From Streptomyces formicae (GTDB lineage: Bacteria; Actinomycetota; Actinomycetes; Streptomycetales; Streptomycetaceae), in the NCBI RefSeq assembly GCF_022647665.1, contig NZ_CP071872.1:6510001-6574000 (forward strand): a stretch of DNA of 64,000 nucleotides. Direction: 5' to 3'. Positions 1 to 10,051 of the stretch are shown piece after piece (positions within the stretch are counted from its first letter, which is position 1; each line of letters opens with the position of its first letter). The translations under genes and the position numbers were made by a program. The notes beneath the pieces are model-generated. The model was not told the DNA's origin, did not search any database, and was given only the letters and a program-made list of their open reading frames with translations.

Positions 1-1946
1 GGGACGCAGCCAGTAAGGTCCTTGTGGTCGCTGTCGCCGGCGAAGCTTTGATTACTCCTGACCGCTTCTTCAGTGCTAATGCGCTGTTTGAGCTGGCCGC
101 CGATAAGACCTTCGCCCCTGGAACCGCAGGAGTGACACCGTCGGCGGTTCTCTTCCGTCTAGTGTCGCCGTCGACCATATTTGCCATGAAGAACGACATC
201 GAGAAGCTGGCATTCATATCTGAATTCAACATGAAGAAGGAGGCCGAGGGCAAGAAGATTCGGTATCAGCCGAACGATCCAACTCTGCGAGATCTTGTGT
301 TCGAATCCATGGGAAAGGGAAGCAGTACCACCTACGCCGAGACTTCACTACTCGACAAGATAAGAGACGCCGCACGAGTTGTATTCAACACGGAGTATGC
401 GCATGCCATTGTCGATAATTCCATAGATGTAGGTACCCATGCAGCCATAGCCGACTGGGGCGCAACAGTACTCGACAAGGACTGGGCGGCATTTCTCACC
501 ACGTATGGGATACCTGGACTCAGGCCGGCTCAGAGTACACTTGCCAACCTCAAGGACATCTTCAGCACAGCCCTTCCAGTCCTCGACTACATCCCAACAG
601 GTTCCCTCAAGGACTGGGTTAGCACGATAGGTGAAACCGAGGACGAGAAAAGGAAGATCTTCCTCGTCAAGAACGGCATAATTCCCGATCAGAAGTGTGT
701 GAAACCCGACGCTGATGATGCCTCGGTGCTCCGTAGTCAGCTCAAGAAGGACGAATCGGAGTGCGAGGCCCTCTTTGTCGTCGCCCCTTCCGACGCCCTG
801 GGGCCACTGCCTAAAGCCCCCGACAGAGCACCGGTCGTGGTTCTATCCGGTACGCCCGGTCTGCACTATGCCCTCATTATCGTCCCCGAAAAGAGCGGCT
901 ACGCGGCCGACGGTTCGCCCAGTGAAGCTGCCTGCTATCTCGTCGACTGCGGCAGCTCCAGGGTTTCCTCGGCGGACATCGACGCGCATGCGGGCGAGGT
1001 CACCAGAATGCTCCAGCAGTATGCCCCACGGAATACGGGGAAGATCGTGATTGATCAGGTTTACGTCACGAGTCCTCGGGCCGACTGCTGCAATCTGCTG
1101 CCTAAAGTCCTAGATGCCAACACGACCGTCAAGGGGATTACATGCGGTGGACTCCCATACCGCTACAGCGCTCTGACAGGCATTTCCGGTGGAGTCAATA
1201 TGCTGGAATGGATGGAAGGGAAACTCGCACCCACGGACAAAGCTACCGTTGATCGGGTCAAGAATGCCGCTCAATTCATGAAGGCCGTTCTATCCAGCGC
1301 GAACGTCGTCATTGATGGCGTCAACAAGTTGATCGACGATTTCCTCACTGGCTCGGCAGGCTCAGATGGCGAGACCGGCAGCAACATCCGTTGGCTGCGC
1401 GCTACAGACGGGAACTTGATCTTCCCCGAAGCGGTGTCCGGCAATGGAAAGCTCTTCTGCCTCGCGGCAAACCAGGGAGCCAACGCCTCGCAGGCGCTTG
1501 ACGACGACAACGGGCTGGTGCTCCTGTTCGTGCACCGCGACCTTCGACTGCTGCTCACCGGACATGCGGGCGATGTACCGCTGCGCACAGTCACCAGCCA
1601 GCGGAGCGCCTTGGCTGCGATAGGCAACGGGGGCTATGACCCGTTGCTGCGTACCGACGAGATGTTCCTGGCTATCTGGGGATACGGAGCTCCGCTCTCG
1701 TCGGCTCAACTGGCATGGCGGACACCTGAGGAGGTGAAGGCCGGTGATCTCTACCCGCAAGTCGCGTTCACCACACCCGGCGTGGAACCGGGGTTGATGG
1801 CCAAGGAGTCGTCGTCCCTGATCGTGGCCGGCCACTGCCAGGTCAAACCTCCGCCGAACGGGCATCAATTCCTGCGCAGGTATGAGATCAGTCAACCTGG
1901 CAGCAAACTCCCTTCGTGCGTCTATCAGTTCAGCTCGGTGGTGTGA
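1..1946 (+). CDS. Large protein with degenerate metallo-beta-lactamase-like domain (5' partial)
   Basis: The frame is open to the first base of the window, so the gene is probably cut at its 5' end; GTG at 24 is the first internal start candidate. Numbering from that GTG gives 640 residues. Residues about 275-520 read like a ComEC-type metallo-beta-lactamase fold: a strand ending in YLVDCGSS, then VYVTSPRADCCNLL at 346-359 where active enzymes have S/T-H-x-D-x-D-H, and LLLTGHAGD near 509-517 where active enzymes have LLTGDA. Two or three metal ligands are replaced by Ser, Arg and Cys, so hydrolase activity looks lost. The N-terminal 270 residues are not recognised. The stop lies one base before the next ATG, so the first two genes are probably co-translated. 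The fold call is an inference from motif spacing. Confidence 0.6.
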   Translation, partial: DAASKVLVVAVAGEALITPDRFFSANALFELAADKTFAPGTAGVTPSAVLFRLVSPSTIFAMKNDIEKLAFISEFNMKKEAEGKKIRYQPNDPTLRDLVFESMGKGSSTTYAETSLLDKIRDAARVVFNTEYAHAIVDNSIDVGTHAAIADWGATVLDKDWAAFLTTYGIPGLRPAQSTLANLKDIFSTALPVLDYIPTGSLKDWVSTIGETEDEKRKIFLVKNGIIPDQKCVKPDADDASVLRSQLKKDESECEALFVVAPSDALGPLPKAPDRAPVVVLSGTPGLHYALIIVPEKSGYAADGSPSEAACYLVDCGSSRVSSADIDAHAGEVTRMLQQYAPRNTGKIVIDQVYVTSPRADCCNLLPKVLDANTTVKGITCGGLPYRYSALTGISGGVNMLEWMEGKLAPTDKATVDRVKNAAQFMKAVLSSANVVIDGVNKLIDDFLTGSAGSDGETGSNIRWLRATDGNLIFPEAVSGNGKLFCLAANQGANASQALDDDNGLVLLFVHRDLRLLLTGHAGDVPLRTVTSQRSALAAIGNGGYDPLLRTDEMFLAIWGYGAPLSSAQLAWRTPEEVKAGDLYPQVAFTTPGVEPGLMAKESSSLIVAGHCQVKPPPNGHQFLRRYEISQPGSKLPSCVYQFSSVV

Positions 1947-1947
1947 C

Positions 1948-3645
1948 ATGACGGAGACAGAAGTCCAGTGGCTCAAAGAGTTGGACAATGAGCTGTTCCA
2001 GGCTCTTGGAAAGGGCTTGCCCCAGGGCCTGCTCAGCCTCGACGACCAGAAGGCGGACGTGGCAGGACACCGCAGCACGGGCACGGTCCATCTCACGGGT
2101 GTCGACCAGCCCTGTGTAAGCGTGGTCACCGCTGATCCCACAGCGCAAACGGCCCGGCTCGACATCGATCTGCCGACCAGCATGCCCATCGCTCATCGAT
2201 GGGGCATTTTCGACACCCCCATGCTGAAGGAAGTGCTGAGTTCCTTCACCGATCTCAGGACCGGCTACCGCGTCACCGCCCGTCGCTGGACCGGCACGAA
2301 CACCGTCGTGGTAGCGGAGGATCTGCACTGGTCCGTGACATCAAAACTCGCGGGTACTGACCAAGCACTGGACTTCACAGTCCAGGAGGATGATCACGGT
2401 AATTACACCTTCACCATGGATCAGCCCTCACTCAGCGGTCAGCTGTCTGCGGTCCTCGAAGCGCTCCCCTTCATCAAAGGAACCGAGCTCAAGGACATCA
2501 CCGACCACATAGCCGGCTTCCTCAATGGCAATCTGTCTATCGCCCAGGTCAGCCTCACCGTCGACTCCGGCTTTCACTTTCGACGGGCCGGGTTACGAGT
2601 CACAGGCCCAGCCAACTGGAAGCTCCCGTTCGACTCCCTGCCCTTCGACATCACCCTCGTCAATCCGCATCTCGACCTCGACATCCGCCCCAGTAAGGTC
2701 ACGGGCGTCCTGGGAGGAACCTTCACCTTAGGCAACAACGCAACTCTGACAGCGGCCCTGTCCCTCCCCAGCCTCGGCTTCGTCGCTCACCTGGAGACCG
2801 GTGCACCGACACTCGGCAATCTTCCGGGCTGCAGCGACCTCCTGCCCGCTCATCACAACCTCGCCGCAGGCCACCTGACCGTAGCCGGCCACCTCCGGTC
2901 CCCAGGGCGATTCCTCACCATGGAAGCCGGCGTCGACAACATCCAGCTCACCGAGGATCTCTCTCTGGACAGTGCCACTCTCCGCGCCACCTGGGAGCAA
3001 GGCGCAGGAGTCGCACTGGAGCTGTTCGGCAGTATCGTCGTGAACGACATCGTCTGCTCAGCTGCCGGACTGTTCTCTGCCAGTGGTTTGTGGCTCAGCG
3101 CCAGGGTAGCCAATCCATCCGCCGTCCCACTGGCTCGATGGCTCGGCCTGGACGGCAACCTCCCCGAGCTGCTCGACAAACTCGCCGTCACGTCCGCCGG
3201 TGTCACCCTCGACATCCCCAAAGCCGGATCCCTCCGCATGGGGGTGTCACTCGTCGGCGAGACGCACTGGGCCAACAGCGCTGCCACTCTCGCTGTCGCG
3301 GCGGACCTTGGCAGCAGCAACTCGACTCTGAACGCACAGCTGACGATCCAGCCGAGCGACGATAAATCCTGGCTGTTCACCGGAACACTCACCAAGACTA
3401 CGGCCGGTTGGTCGTTCCGCCTCGTCGGAGACGCAGGGCCCGACGGTATCGGTGTCGACGACCTTGCTCAGCTTGCCGGCAACTCCATCGACATCCCCAT
3501 CGCCGATGCTCTGCCCCGCTTCCACAGAGTCGTCATCCAGCGTGCTCCCAGCCTCGAGAGCACCGACACTGTCTTCGAACTGGAAGGGACCCTCGCTGGC
3601 CTTGCCTGGCAGGGTGATCTGGTCACCTTCACACCAAACCACTGA
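1948..3645 (+). CDS. Unknown beta-rich protein, 565 aa
   Basis: The ATG at 1948 follows the upstream TGA (1944-1946) by one base, which argues for translational coupling and against longer reading frames starting inside the previous gene. The product has no signal peptide or membrane segment. It is dominated by alternating hydrophobic/polar stretches with many Thr, Ser, Leu and Asp, as in repeated beta-sandwich or beta-barrel strands, for example around residues 90-330 and 380-540. No catalytic motif is visible. Its texture (GTLTKTTAGWSFRL, VFELEGTLAGLAW) recalls the strand pattern of the DUF6603-like protein at 15376-17925, so a related scaffold role is possible but unproven. It belongs to the co-directional island ending at 20607. 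Confidence 0.65.
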   Translation: MTETEVQWLKELDNELFQALGKGLPQGLLSLDDQKADVAGHRSTGTVHLTGVDQPCVSVVTADPTAQTARLDIDLPTSMPIAHRWGIFDTPMLKEVLSSFTDLRTGYRVTARRWTGTNTVVVAEDLHWSVTSKLAGTDQALDFTVQEDDHGNYTFTMDQPSLSGQLSAVLEALPFIKGTELKDITDHIAGFLNGNLSIAQVSLTVDSGFHFRRAGLRVTGPANWKLPFDSLPFDITLVNPHLDLDIRPSKVTGVLGGTFTLGNNATLTAALSLPSLGFVAHLETGAPTLGNLPGCSDLLPAHHNLAAGHLTVAGHLRSPGRFLTMEAGVDNIQLTEDLSLDSATLRATWEQGAGVALELFGSIVVNDIVCSAAGLFSASGLWLSARVANPSAVPLARWLGLDGNLPELLDKLAVTSAGVTLDIPKAGSLRMGVSLVGETHWANSAATLAVAADLGSSNSTLNAQLTIQPSDDKSWLFTGTLTKTTAGWSFRLVGDAGPDGIGVDDLAQLAGNSIDIPIADALPRFHRVVIQRAPSLESTDTVFELEGTLAGLAWQGDLVTFTPNH

Positions 3646-3931
3646 GCTCCCCCAGTTCGTGGAAACCCACACTACTGGCCCTCACGAGCCGCCAGTGCAA
3701 ACACATGGCCACAACAAGGACACGGGACGTACGCGGTGCCCCCTGGTCTGATCGCCAGTGGGGCGTCGGCCTCCCGGAATCGGGCCGCCGCCCAGCTGAC
3801 GACATTTCTTCTGAACATGAACGCCCCTTGTTGATGACTCAAGATGTGCGAACCGTTCGGCACAAAGAGCACTCGGACGTGTCAGAGGCCTCGGGGCACC
3901 ACGGGATACCGGAAACGAAGGGTTGACCACT

Positions 3932-6900
3932 ATGTCAGATGCGCTGTTAGTGCCCATCTGCGTTGATGCATTCCTGCTGACGCCCGGAGAGCACAAGGAT
4001 GTGGACCGGAGGGCAACTGGTACCACCGCGAATCTACGGGAGCACACTTTTGTCGGTAACGCTCTCACCGCGACACAGCAGACGATCCCCAAGGATGTCC
4101 CGGGGGTGTACGTGAAGTGGGAGCTGCCGGCGGCGCTGCGTACCGGTCGTGCCCCGGAAGGGGATTTCCCCCTGATGCCCAACCGGTGGCTCGTCATGCG
4201 TCGCAGCTTCATCACATCGAGCGGGGTGAAGAGGGACACGTGCCACTGGCTGCTCCGCAGTGACACCGCATACGCCTCCACCCTTACCGGCGCACGCAAG
4301 GAACCGGATACTGCGCCCGCAGCCTTGGTACCGGTGGCCACAAGCCCCGGAGGCTATCCCGGCATGGCTCCCTGTGGCACGGTCTTCCCTGTCGTTGCCG
4401 GCAAGACGATCCAGGCTGAGCCGCATCAATGGAATGATGCGGGCAACAGTCCGCTTTTCCTCACGGTGAACAGCACGGGGCTGCCGGAATTCTGCTCGTA
4501 TCAGCCGTACAACCAAAACATCCTGTCGTTCCACGACCTGCATACTGACCTGGCGCAGACGCAGTCGGACTCATCGCGTCTGAATGCCGGCTCACAGGAG
4601 ATCACCGTCAACTATCTGGTGATGGGCTGGTATTCGCACGGGAAGTCCGATCTTGTCCGCGCGGACACTGTGAACCTACGGGACACCCTGAAAGCATACG
4701 GGTGGGAACTGCCGGGCACCGAGGATGTCTCCGTTTCGGGAACCGTGTACTTCGGCACCGTGCTGGGTATCCCGTGGAGCACCACAGGGACCAACCTGTC
4801 CAGTTACCAGCCGTCCTGTGGGGGCGCCCCGTTCAGCCTGGACGCCCGCCCCCAGCCCGCGGAAGTCCGCCTGGCTGCCGGCCAGTCGTCAGTGGAAGCC
4901 TGCACGGCTGTGGTTGCCCGCGCCAATCTCCTCACCGACGCCGAGGCCAGATACTTCAGCGCCTTCCAGTCCAACCTCCTGGACACTCGCGCGAATCCCG
5001 GCGTTCCTGATCACACCGCGGAGATCGACGTGCTCCACGCTCTCCAGTACGGGCAGCACGCGACTTCCTTCATATCCACCCAGGGAGGCGCACACTGGCA
5101 ACTCACCACGGACGCCGGGGCAAGTCCGGCCCCAGACTCGGCGCAGGCCCAGTCGATGGCGGAGGTCACCCGGGACGTGAACGACCTCAACGCACGACAA
5201 GCCCTCTACGAAGGGGTGGACAGGAAAATTCGAGACCTGACCACCCGCCTCAAGGGTCTCTGGTGGAGCTCGATGCCGTACAAGACGAACCTATCGGGGA
5301 TACCGACTCCCCCGAAGGATGCCGACGTCCAATCCGTCAATACACTTGTCACAGAACTCGAAGAGGCCCTCAAAGACCGCACGGCTCACATCATCGACAT
5401 CGAGTCCAAAAGAAAGGGAATTGAGGAAAAGCTGGCCGCGGGAACCCTTCCATGGGTGCTTCAGCCTATGCCCCTGCCACCGTTCCAGCAGGCCGGCGAC
5501 CCCGTCATCGTGATGATGAACCTCCAGGCACCGCGAAGCCAGCGCACCGACGAACTGGACGGCTACCTGTCCGGCCCCCTGGAGATCGGGCGCCAGACCG
5601 TCCTCGACTCTGAGCCGGCATCTCTGCCCACGCAGCTCAAAAGCCTGCTCACACCACCGGCCTTCTCCTGCTTCGAGGTCCTCACCAAGGGCTTCGAAGC
5701 CTCCCTCGATGGCGTTGTCGCCGGCCTTGGAAGCAAAGACGTCAACTGCGCGACAGTGAGAGGACGTGGGGGAACCGGATCGGTCACTGTCCCCGACTCG
5801 TCCGCGCCCGTCAATCCTTTCCGGCGCTGGTGGAACCAGCCCTGGAAGCCAGTCTTCCTCGAATGGGCGGCAGACCTCTACCCGAGCTTGCTGAAAGCCG
5901 AACAACGGCCGACGGACTACCCGTACGGCTTCACCGCCGTCGACCCCGGAGAGAAGAGCCTCCTGGCCGCAGGCGACATCCCCCAGTACTTCCACACAGA
6001 CCTCCACACACAGAACTCCAGAAGTATCCCGGAAGATTCCATCCGCCAGCTCACTGGCTGCTTCACCACCGCGCATCCCCTCCTTGAAGACCACACCCGC
6101 TACCGCCTCCGGCATGCCGCCGACCTGGCACGGTCACAGGACGCCCGGACCGCTTACCTGACGCTGGACAAACAGATTGGCGACCACTCGTGGAACCTGA
6201 CATCCGCCACCCTCACGGGCGTCAACTCCGCCTGCGCGGGCCGAAAACCCGACGTCCCACTTCCCACTCACCCCTGTAGCACCGACCGTCCCCCCTTCAC
6301 CTACGAACCCCCGAAAGCTGCCGACAAATTCGCCACACCGAAACCCGAGGTTGTCACGGCACCGGTCCCCCACCTTCCCCTGACCGTCGGCAAGGCCATC
6401 GGCGACGGACATCTCCCACCCGTTCGCTCAGGACAACTGAGACTCCGCACGCTCAAGATCCATGACGCCTTCGGACGCCTACTCAACCTCAATCCGGACG
6501 TCCTGCACGTCGCCGCCCCCATGCGCGTCCACCAGAACAGCACGCCGGCCGTCGACACCCGCACCTACACCCACACCGGCGCCACCACAGACCCCGGGAA
6601 CCTGATCAACCCCGCCGGGCTCTTCGACCTCCGCCCCCGTCTCCACCAGGGCGCGCGTCTGCGCTACGACTACCTCACCACCGGCGCCGACCGTACCCCG
6701 CTCTGCGACCTCCCCGACCCCTCCACCGCCAACCCTGTCCACGGCTGGCTCATGGCCACCCGTGCCGGACGCCGCCACGCCCTGCTGTGCTACGACCCCC
6801 ACGGCACGCCCCTCTACGACCTGCACTGCCTCAGCGCCACGAACCCAGCCACCGCCCGCCCCCTCCCCGGCTGCCCCTACACCGAGAAACCCCTCACCCC

Positions 6901-7732
6901 CGGCGGTCAGTTCAGCAAGGACCACCCCACCCTCTATGCCTTCCTCAAACCTCTCCTCGACGACGGGAACTCCAAAGGCCATCTCGCAGCCCTGCTCTCC
7001 ACCCTCGAGCTGAGCCTGCCCGCCACCGCCCCTCCCTCAGCGGACGGACCCGACACCCATGGCCTGGCCCTCCTCATCGGCCGTCCCATCGCACTCGCCA
7101 CTGCACGCCTGCGCCTCGAGCTCGACGGACCCCCGCTACGAGACCCCAAAGACCTCGCAGCCGACAGGCCTCCCGCCCACATCGAGAAATGGCCCGTAGC
7201 ACTCGGCAGCCCTCACCTGTACACCGACGGGCTCCTCGGCTACTACACCGACACCGCCTTCACCACTCTCCACACCCACCATCCCACCGGCCTGACACCC
7301 CCCTACACCACGCAAGCCACGCCCAGTGACATCACGCTCACCCCCCAGGACCCAGCACAATCCGACACCAGCGACACGCACGTCACTCTCCTCATCACCC
7401 CCCACAACGCCACCTACGCCACCACCGACATCCTCCCCGCCTCCAGTCTCAACCTGCCCCCCCACACCTTGGACCACCTCCTCACTGCCATCCGGCCCAC
7501 CATCCCCCTGGGCCCCATCTTGACCCCCCCGCCCCAGCCTGCCGGCCCGTACGTCCAGACCCCCACCCCCACCTACGGTGCGACCACCGGAATATGGCAA
7601 TGGACCGAGCCCACCGCCCCCGGCACATGGACCGAGCCGGTCCCCGCCGCTTCCCCCACCACACAAGCCGTTACCCCCACCACCCTGGCCCGCAGCGGAT
7701 ACCTACAACTCATCGGCAGGAAGCAAGAATGA
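3932..7732 (+). CDS. Giant unknown protein with central coiled coil, 1266 aa
   Basis: ATG at 3932 is preferred because a GAAGG-type ribosome site lies at 3917-3922; the in-frame TTG at 3923 overlaps it. There is no signal peptide. Residues about 1-400 are beta-rich and include PLMPNRWLVMRRS near 80. Residues about 415-500 are charged and helical (VNDLNARQALYEGVDRK, VTELEEALKDRT, SKRKGIEEKL), consistent with a coiled-coil pair. The C-terminal third is rich in Pro, Thr and His and its coding strand is strikingly C-rich and G-poor. No enzyme motif is seen. It is the largest product of the island and could be a structural or surface-exposed scaffold; this is inference only. Confidence 0.65.
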   Translation: MSDALLVPICVDAFLLTPGEHKDVDRRATGTTANLREHTFVGNALTATQQTIPKDVPGVYVKWELPAALRTGRAPEGDFPLMPNRWLVMRRSFITSSGVKRDTCHWLLRSDTAYASTLTGARKEPDTAPAALVPVATSPGGYPGMAPCGTVFPVVAGKTIQAEPHQWNDAGNSPLFLTVNSTGLPEFCSYQPYNQNILSFHDLHTDLAQTQSDSSRLNAGSQEITVNYLVMGWYSHGKSDLVRADTVNLRDTLKAYGWELPGTEDVSVSGTVYFGTVLGIPWSTTGTNLSSYQPSCGGAPFSLDARPQPAEVRLAAGQSSVEACTAVVARANLLTDAEARYFSAFQSNLLDTRANPGVPDHTAEIDVLHALQYGQHATSFISTQGGAHWQLTTDAGASPAPDSAQAQSMAEVTRDVNDLNARQALYEGVDRKIRDLTTRLKGLWWSSMPYKTNLSGIPTPPKDADVQSVNTLVTELEEALKDRTAHIIDIESKRKGIEEKLAAGTLPWVLQPMPLPPFQQAGDPVIVMMNLQAPRSQRTDELDGYLSGPLEIGRQTVLDSEPASLPTQLKSLLTPPAFSCFEVLTKGFEASLDGVVAGLGSKDVNCATVRGRGGTGSVTVPDSSAPVNPFRRWWNQPWKPVFLEWAADLYPSLLKAEQRPTDYPYGFTAVDPGEKSLLAAGDIPQYFHTDLHTQNSRSIPEDSIRQLTGCFTTAHPLLEDHTRYRLRHAADLARSQDARTAYLTLDKQIGDHSWNLTSATLTGVNSACAGRKPDVPLPTHPCSTDRPPFTYEPPKAADKFATPKPEVVTAPVPHLPLTVGKAIGDGHLPPVRSGQLRLRTLKIHDAFGRLLNLNPDVLHVAAPMRVHQNSTPAVDTRTYTHTGATTDPGNLINPAGLFDLRPRLHQGARLRYDYLTTGADRTPLCDLPDPSTANPVHGWLMATRAGRRHALLCYDPHGTPLYDLHCLSATNPATARPLPGCPYTEKPLTPGGQFSKDHPTLYAFLKPLLDDGNSKGHLAALLSTLELSLPATAPPSADGPDTHGLALLIGRPIALATARLRLELDGPPLRDPKDLAADRPPAHIEKWPVALGSPHLYTDGLLGYYTDTAFTTLHTHHPTGLTPPYTTQATPSDITLTPQDPAQSDTSDTHVTLLITPHNATYATTDILPASSLNLPPHTLDHLLTAIRPTIPLGPILTPPPQPAGPYVQTPTPTYGATTGIWQWTEPTAPGTWTEPVPAASPTTQAVTPTTLARSGYLQLIGRKQE

Positions 7733-8145
7733 GAGTTCAGAAGGCTGACGGGCCCGATGGTTTCCAGACGGTCCGACGGCGCGGAGGGCCGAGTCCAGTC
7801 CAAGACTGTCGGATGAGGAACGGGCTGCGTTGGAGGGCGTGGGCGCGGCACGTTCCACGCCTCAGGCGTGAGCCAGGTCCAGCTCTTGTCCGCTCTCAGC
7901 CTGTGCTGCCGATGTTGCCCAGGGTCCGCACGGCCACCCACGACGACGTCCGTGTCGGCACCACCACACTCGGCCTGCTGGAGGTCTTCTTTCGCTATCG
8001 GCATTGCTGGTGGACTCGCCAAGACCGCGAGTCGACGAGCACCTCGCCGCCCCTTCGACACACACAACAACCGACAAGACCGCCGGTCAATAGAGCCTAT
8101 TCCCGGCCGCCCGTCCTCACGCTCCTCCGAAGAAGGAACCGATCC
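7733..8145 (+). other. Leader region of 413 bp, no gene supported
   Basis: The gap between two island genes contains reading frames on both strands, but none has a ribosome site or protein-like composition. AAGAAGGAAC at about 8130-8139 serves the next gene. A promoter is likely here but I could not place -35/-10 boxes with confidence. Confidence 0.4.
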
Positions 8146-9879
8146 ATGTCGAACGAAGACGAAAACAAACTGGAGCCGTACAACAACAAGAACTGGGCCA
8201 TGGTGATCAAAGCAGCCCCCAAGCACCCTCTCGAACCCGGAACTCAGGACGGGGAACTCCTGATCCTGATCCAGAACGCGACCAAGAAGCCGCGGAAGCT
8301 CCACTCGCACATCGGGCTCACGTACAGGCTCGACAACAAGCCTAGTGCCCCCACAATCACCAGCCCACCCGTCGGAAATCAAACGCTGAACAAGGACACC
8401 CCCGTGTCCGGAAGCTTCGAATTACTCCCTGGCGACACGGTCAAGTTGACGATCAATAACAAAACAACAAATACCTCTCAAACCGTCCAGGTCCCGGTGA
8501 CGACAGAAATTCCCGGCCGCAAGATGACGTGGCAGTATCTTCCCGACAGCGGCTGGACGGTCGGCAACGAATACAGCGTCACAGCCAGCAGTCTCCTTGA
8601 AGAACGAGAATCCGACCGCCAGGAGAACTGCACTTTTAAGGCAACGACGTCAGAGCCATCGGCGGTACTGCTTCAGCCGCCGCATCAAATCAAAGAATTT
8701 GAACTCTATCCGAATAGTGACATACATGGCTCTTACGGCGGCGTAGTGGACACCGTCACCGTCACGATCGACAACGGACCCCCGCAGGAAGCGATACTGA
8801 ACAAAGGCGATACCAGCTTCGCGTATAAGCCGCAGATTCCCTGGACCGTGGGCAGTGCCGTGCACACGGTGTCGGTCAGGGCCAAGAACCCCACCTTCCC
8901 CAACGGTATAGCGACCGAAGAAACCGAGGGAAGTTTCAAGGTCGTGGCGCCGCCTGCCGCAGAAATAAAGATCACGTACCCCGAGCCGGGCGAGACGATT
9001 CCTGTAAGCGACCTCGTCTCCAACGGTATCCAAGGGACTCTCATCGGAGACCACGACGCGGTCACCATCACAGACAGCAACAAGAATCAGAGGCTCGACC
9101 CCGCCCAAGACACACTTACGACCATACGGGCAGGGGGCAGCGAAAGTTTCACGTTCAGACCCAAAAACGGTTGGGCACCGGATGAGCACACCATCACGGT
9201 GACATCTCACCTGGGAGGACAGACGAAGATCGACAAAGTCTCGTTCAAGGTGGTGGCCAGCCAGAGCAGTGTCGATATTCAGAAGCCCGGCCCTGATGCT
9301 GCGAACGTAGGCAGAAAAGACCCCCTCGAAGGCTTTGTCGCCATCTCGGCACAAAATGTGATCCTGACGGACAGCGGCAGGGAAATCGGAAGACCTGTAT
9401 GCGGGACAGAAGCACAACGCTACTCTTGGAAATACACGCCGCCGAACGATGGTTGGTCAATAGGCAACCACAAGATCACCGCGAGAGCGAACACTGAGAA
9501 CTCAGATATCCCGGCGACAGAGAGAAACTTCACCGTACCCGACCCGTACCCCCCAGCCGGAAACAGGCAGCTGAGCTTCGTCTTCAAGTCAAACAAGGCA
9601 GGTGATTACCTGGATCTGTCGTCCGGCAACGAACTGAAGGTAGGAGTCACGGCTGGAGACCCGGCCAAGGTGGTGACTTTACCCCCAGGTGTAAACAGTC
9701 TTTCAATTTGGATCATCGATGCGCAGAAAAACTATGTTGATGACTCCAATTTCGGTTTGGGAATCACTATCGTCAATGATGCTGTCAAAGACATCAAGTC
9801 AAGTACCACTGTCCCGAAGGGCATCACCTTCAATTGGGACGGACCCAATACCCAGTGCACCATCACCGTAAGCCGCTGA
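8146..9879 (+). CDS. Ig-like repeat protein, 577 aa
   Basis: The ATG at 8146 follows AAGAAGGAAC with good spacing; a longer in-frame extension upstream has non-coding composition. The protein is lysine/asparagine-rich for this GC background and contains about four tandem Ig-like modules of roughly 90-110 residues. Each ends with a similar pattern: WQYLPDSGWTVGNEYSV, FAYKPQIPWTVGSAVHTV, FTFRPKNGWAPDEHTITV and WKYTPPNDGWSIGNHKI. This Trp-x-Pro...Gly-Trp...His-x-Ile-x-Val signature is typical of bacterial Ig-like domains used in adhesins and extracellular scaffolds. No signal peptide, LPXTG motif or transmembrane helix is present, so export would need a non-Sec route or lysis. The C-terminal 110 residues form a separate domain (RQLSFVFKSNKAGDYLDL). 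Confidence 0.7.
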   Translation: MSNEDENKLEPYNNKNWAMVIKAAPKHPLEPGTQDGELLILIQNATKKPRKLHSHIGLTYRLDNKPSAPTITSPPVGNQTLNKDTPVSGSFELLPGDTVKLTINNKTTNTSQTVQVPVTTEIPGRKMTWQYLPDSGWTVGNEYSVTASSLLEERESDRQENCTFKATTSEPSAVLLQPPHQIKEFELYPNSDIHGSYGGVVDTVTVTIDNGPPQEAILNKGDTSFAYKPQIPWTVGSAVHTVSVRAKNPTFPNGIATEETEGSFKVVAPPAAEIKITYPEPGETIPVSDLVSNGIQGTLIGDHDAVTITDSNKNQRLDPAQDTLTTIRAGGSESFTFRPKNGWAPDEHTITVTSHLGGQTKIDKVSFKVVASQSSVDIQKPGPDAANVGRKDPLEGFVAISAQNVILTDSGREIGRPVCGTEAQRYSWKYTPPNDGWSIGNHKITARANTENSDIPATERNFTVPDPYPPAGNRQLSFVFKSNKAGDYLDLSSGNELKVGVTAGDPAKVVTLPPGVNSLSIWIIDAQKNYVDDSNFGLGITIVNDAVKDIKSSTTVPKGITFNWDGPNTQCTITVSR

Positions 9880-10051
9880 GGGCGCTCGGGTACGGGTGGC
9901 ACGGCAGCGGCCAGCGCGAATCCACCCTTGACCAAGGACGCCGTCGTCGCACAGCGTCGCCGTCCCGTGGTCCTTGCTGGTCCACCCGACGGAGAGTCCT
10001 GTCGATAGAAGCGGTATTTTCTGTTCTGTTTCGCCTCATAAGGAGATACAC

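Noticed and set aside
3672..3872. Minus-strand frame with a CPCCGH motif in the leader of the 1266-codon gene
   Set aside because: The inner part (MFRRNVVSWAAARF start, AAGGGG upstream) is tempting as a 48-residue zinc-ribbon protein, but it lies in a probable promoter region and has no supporting context.
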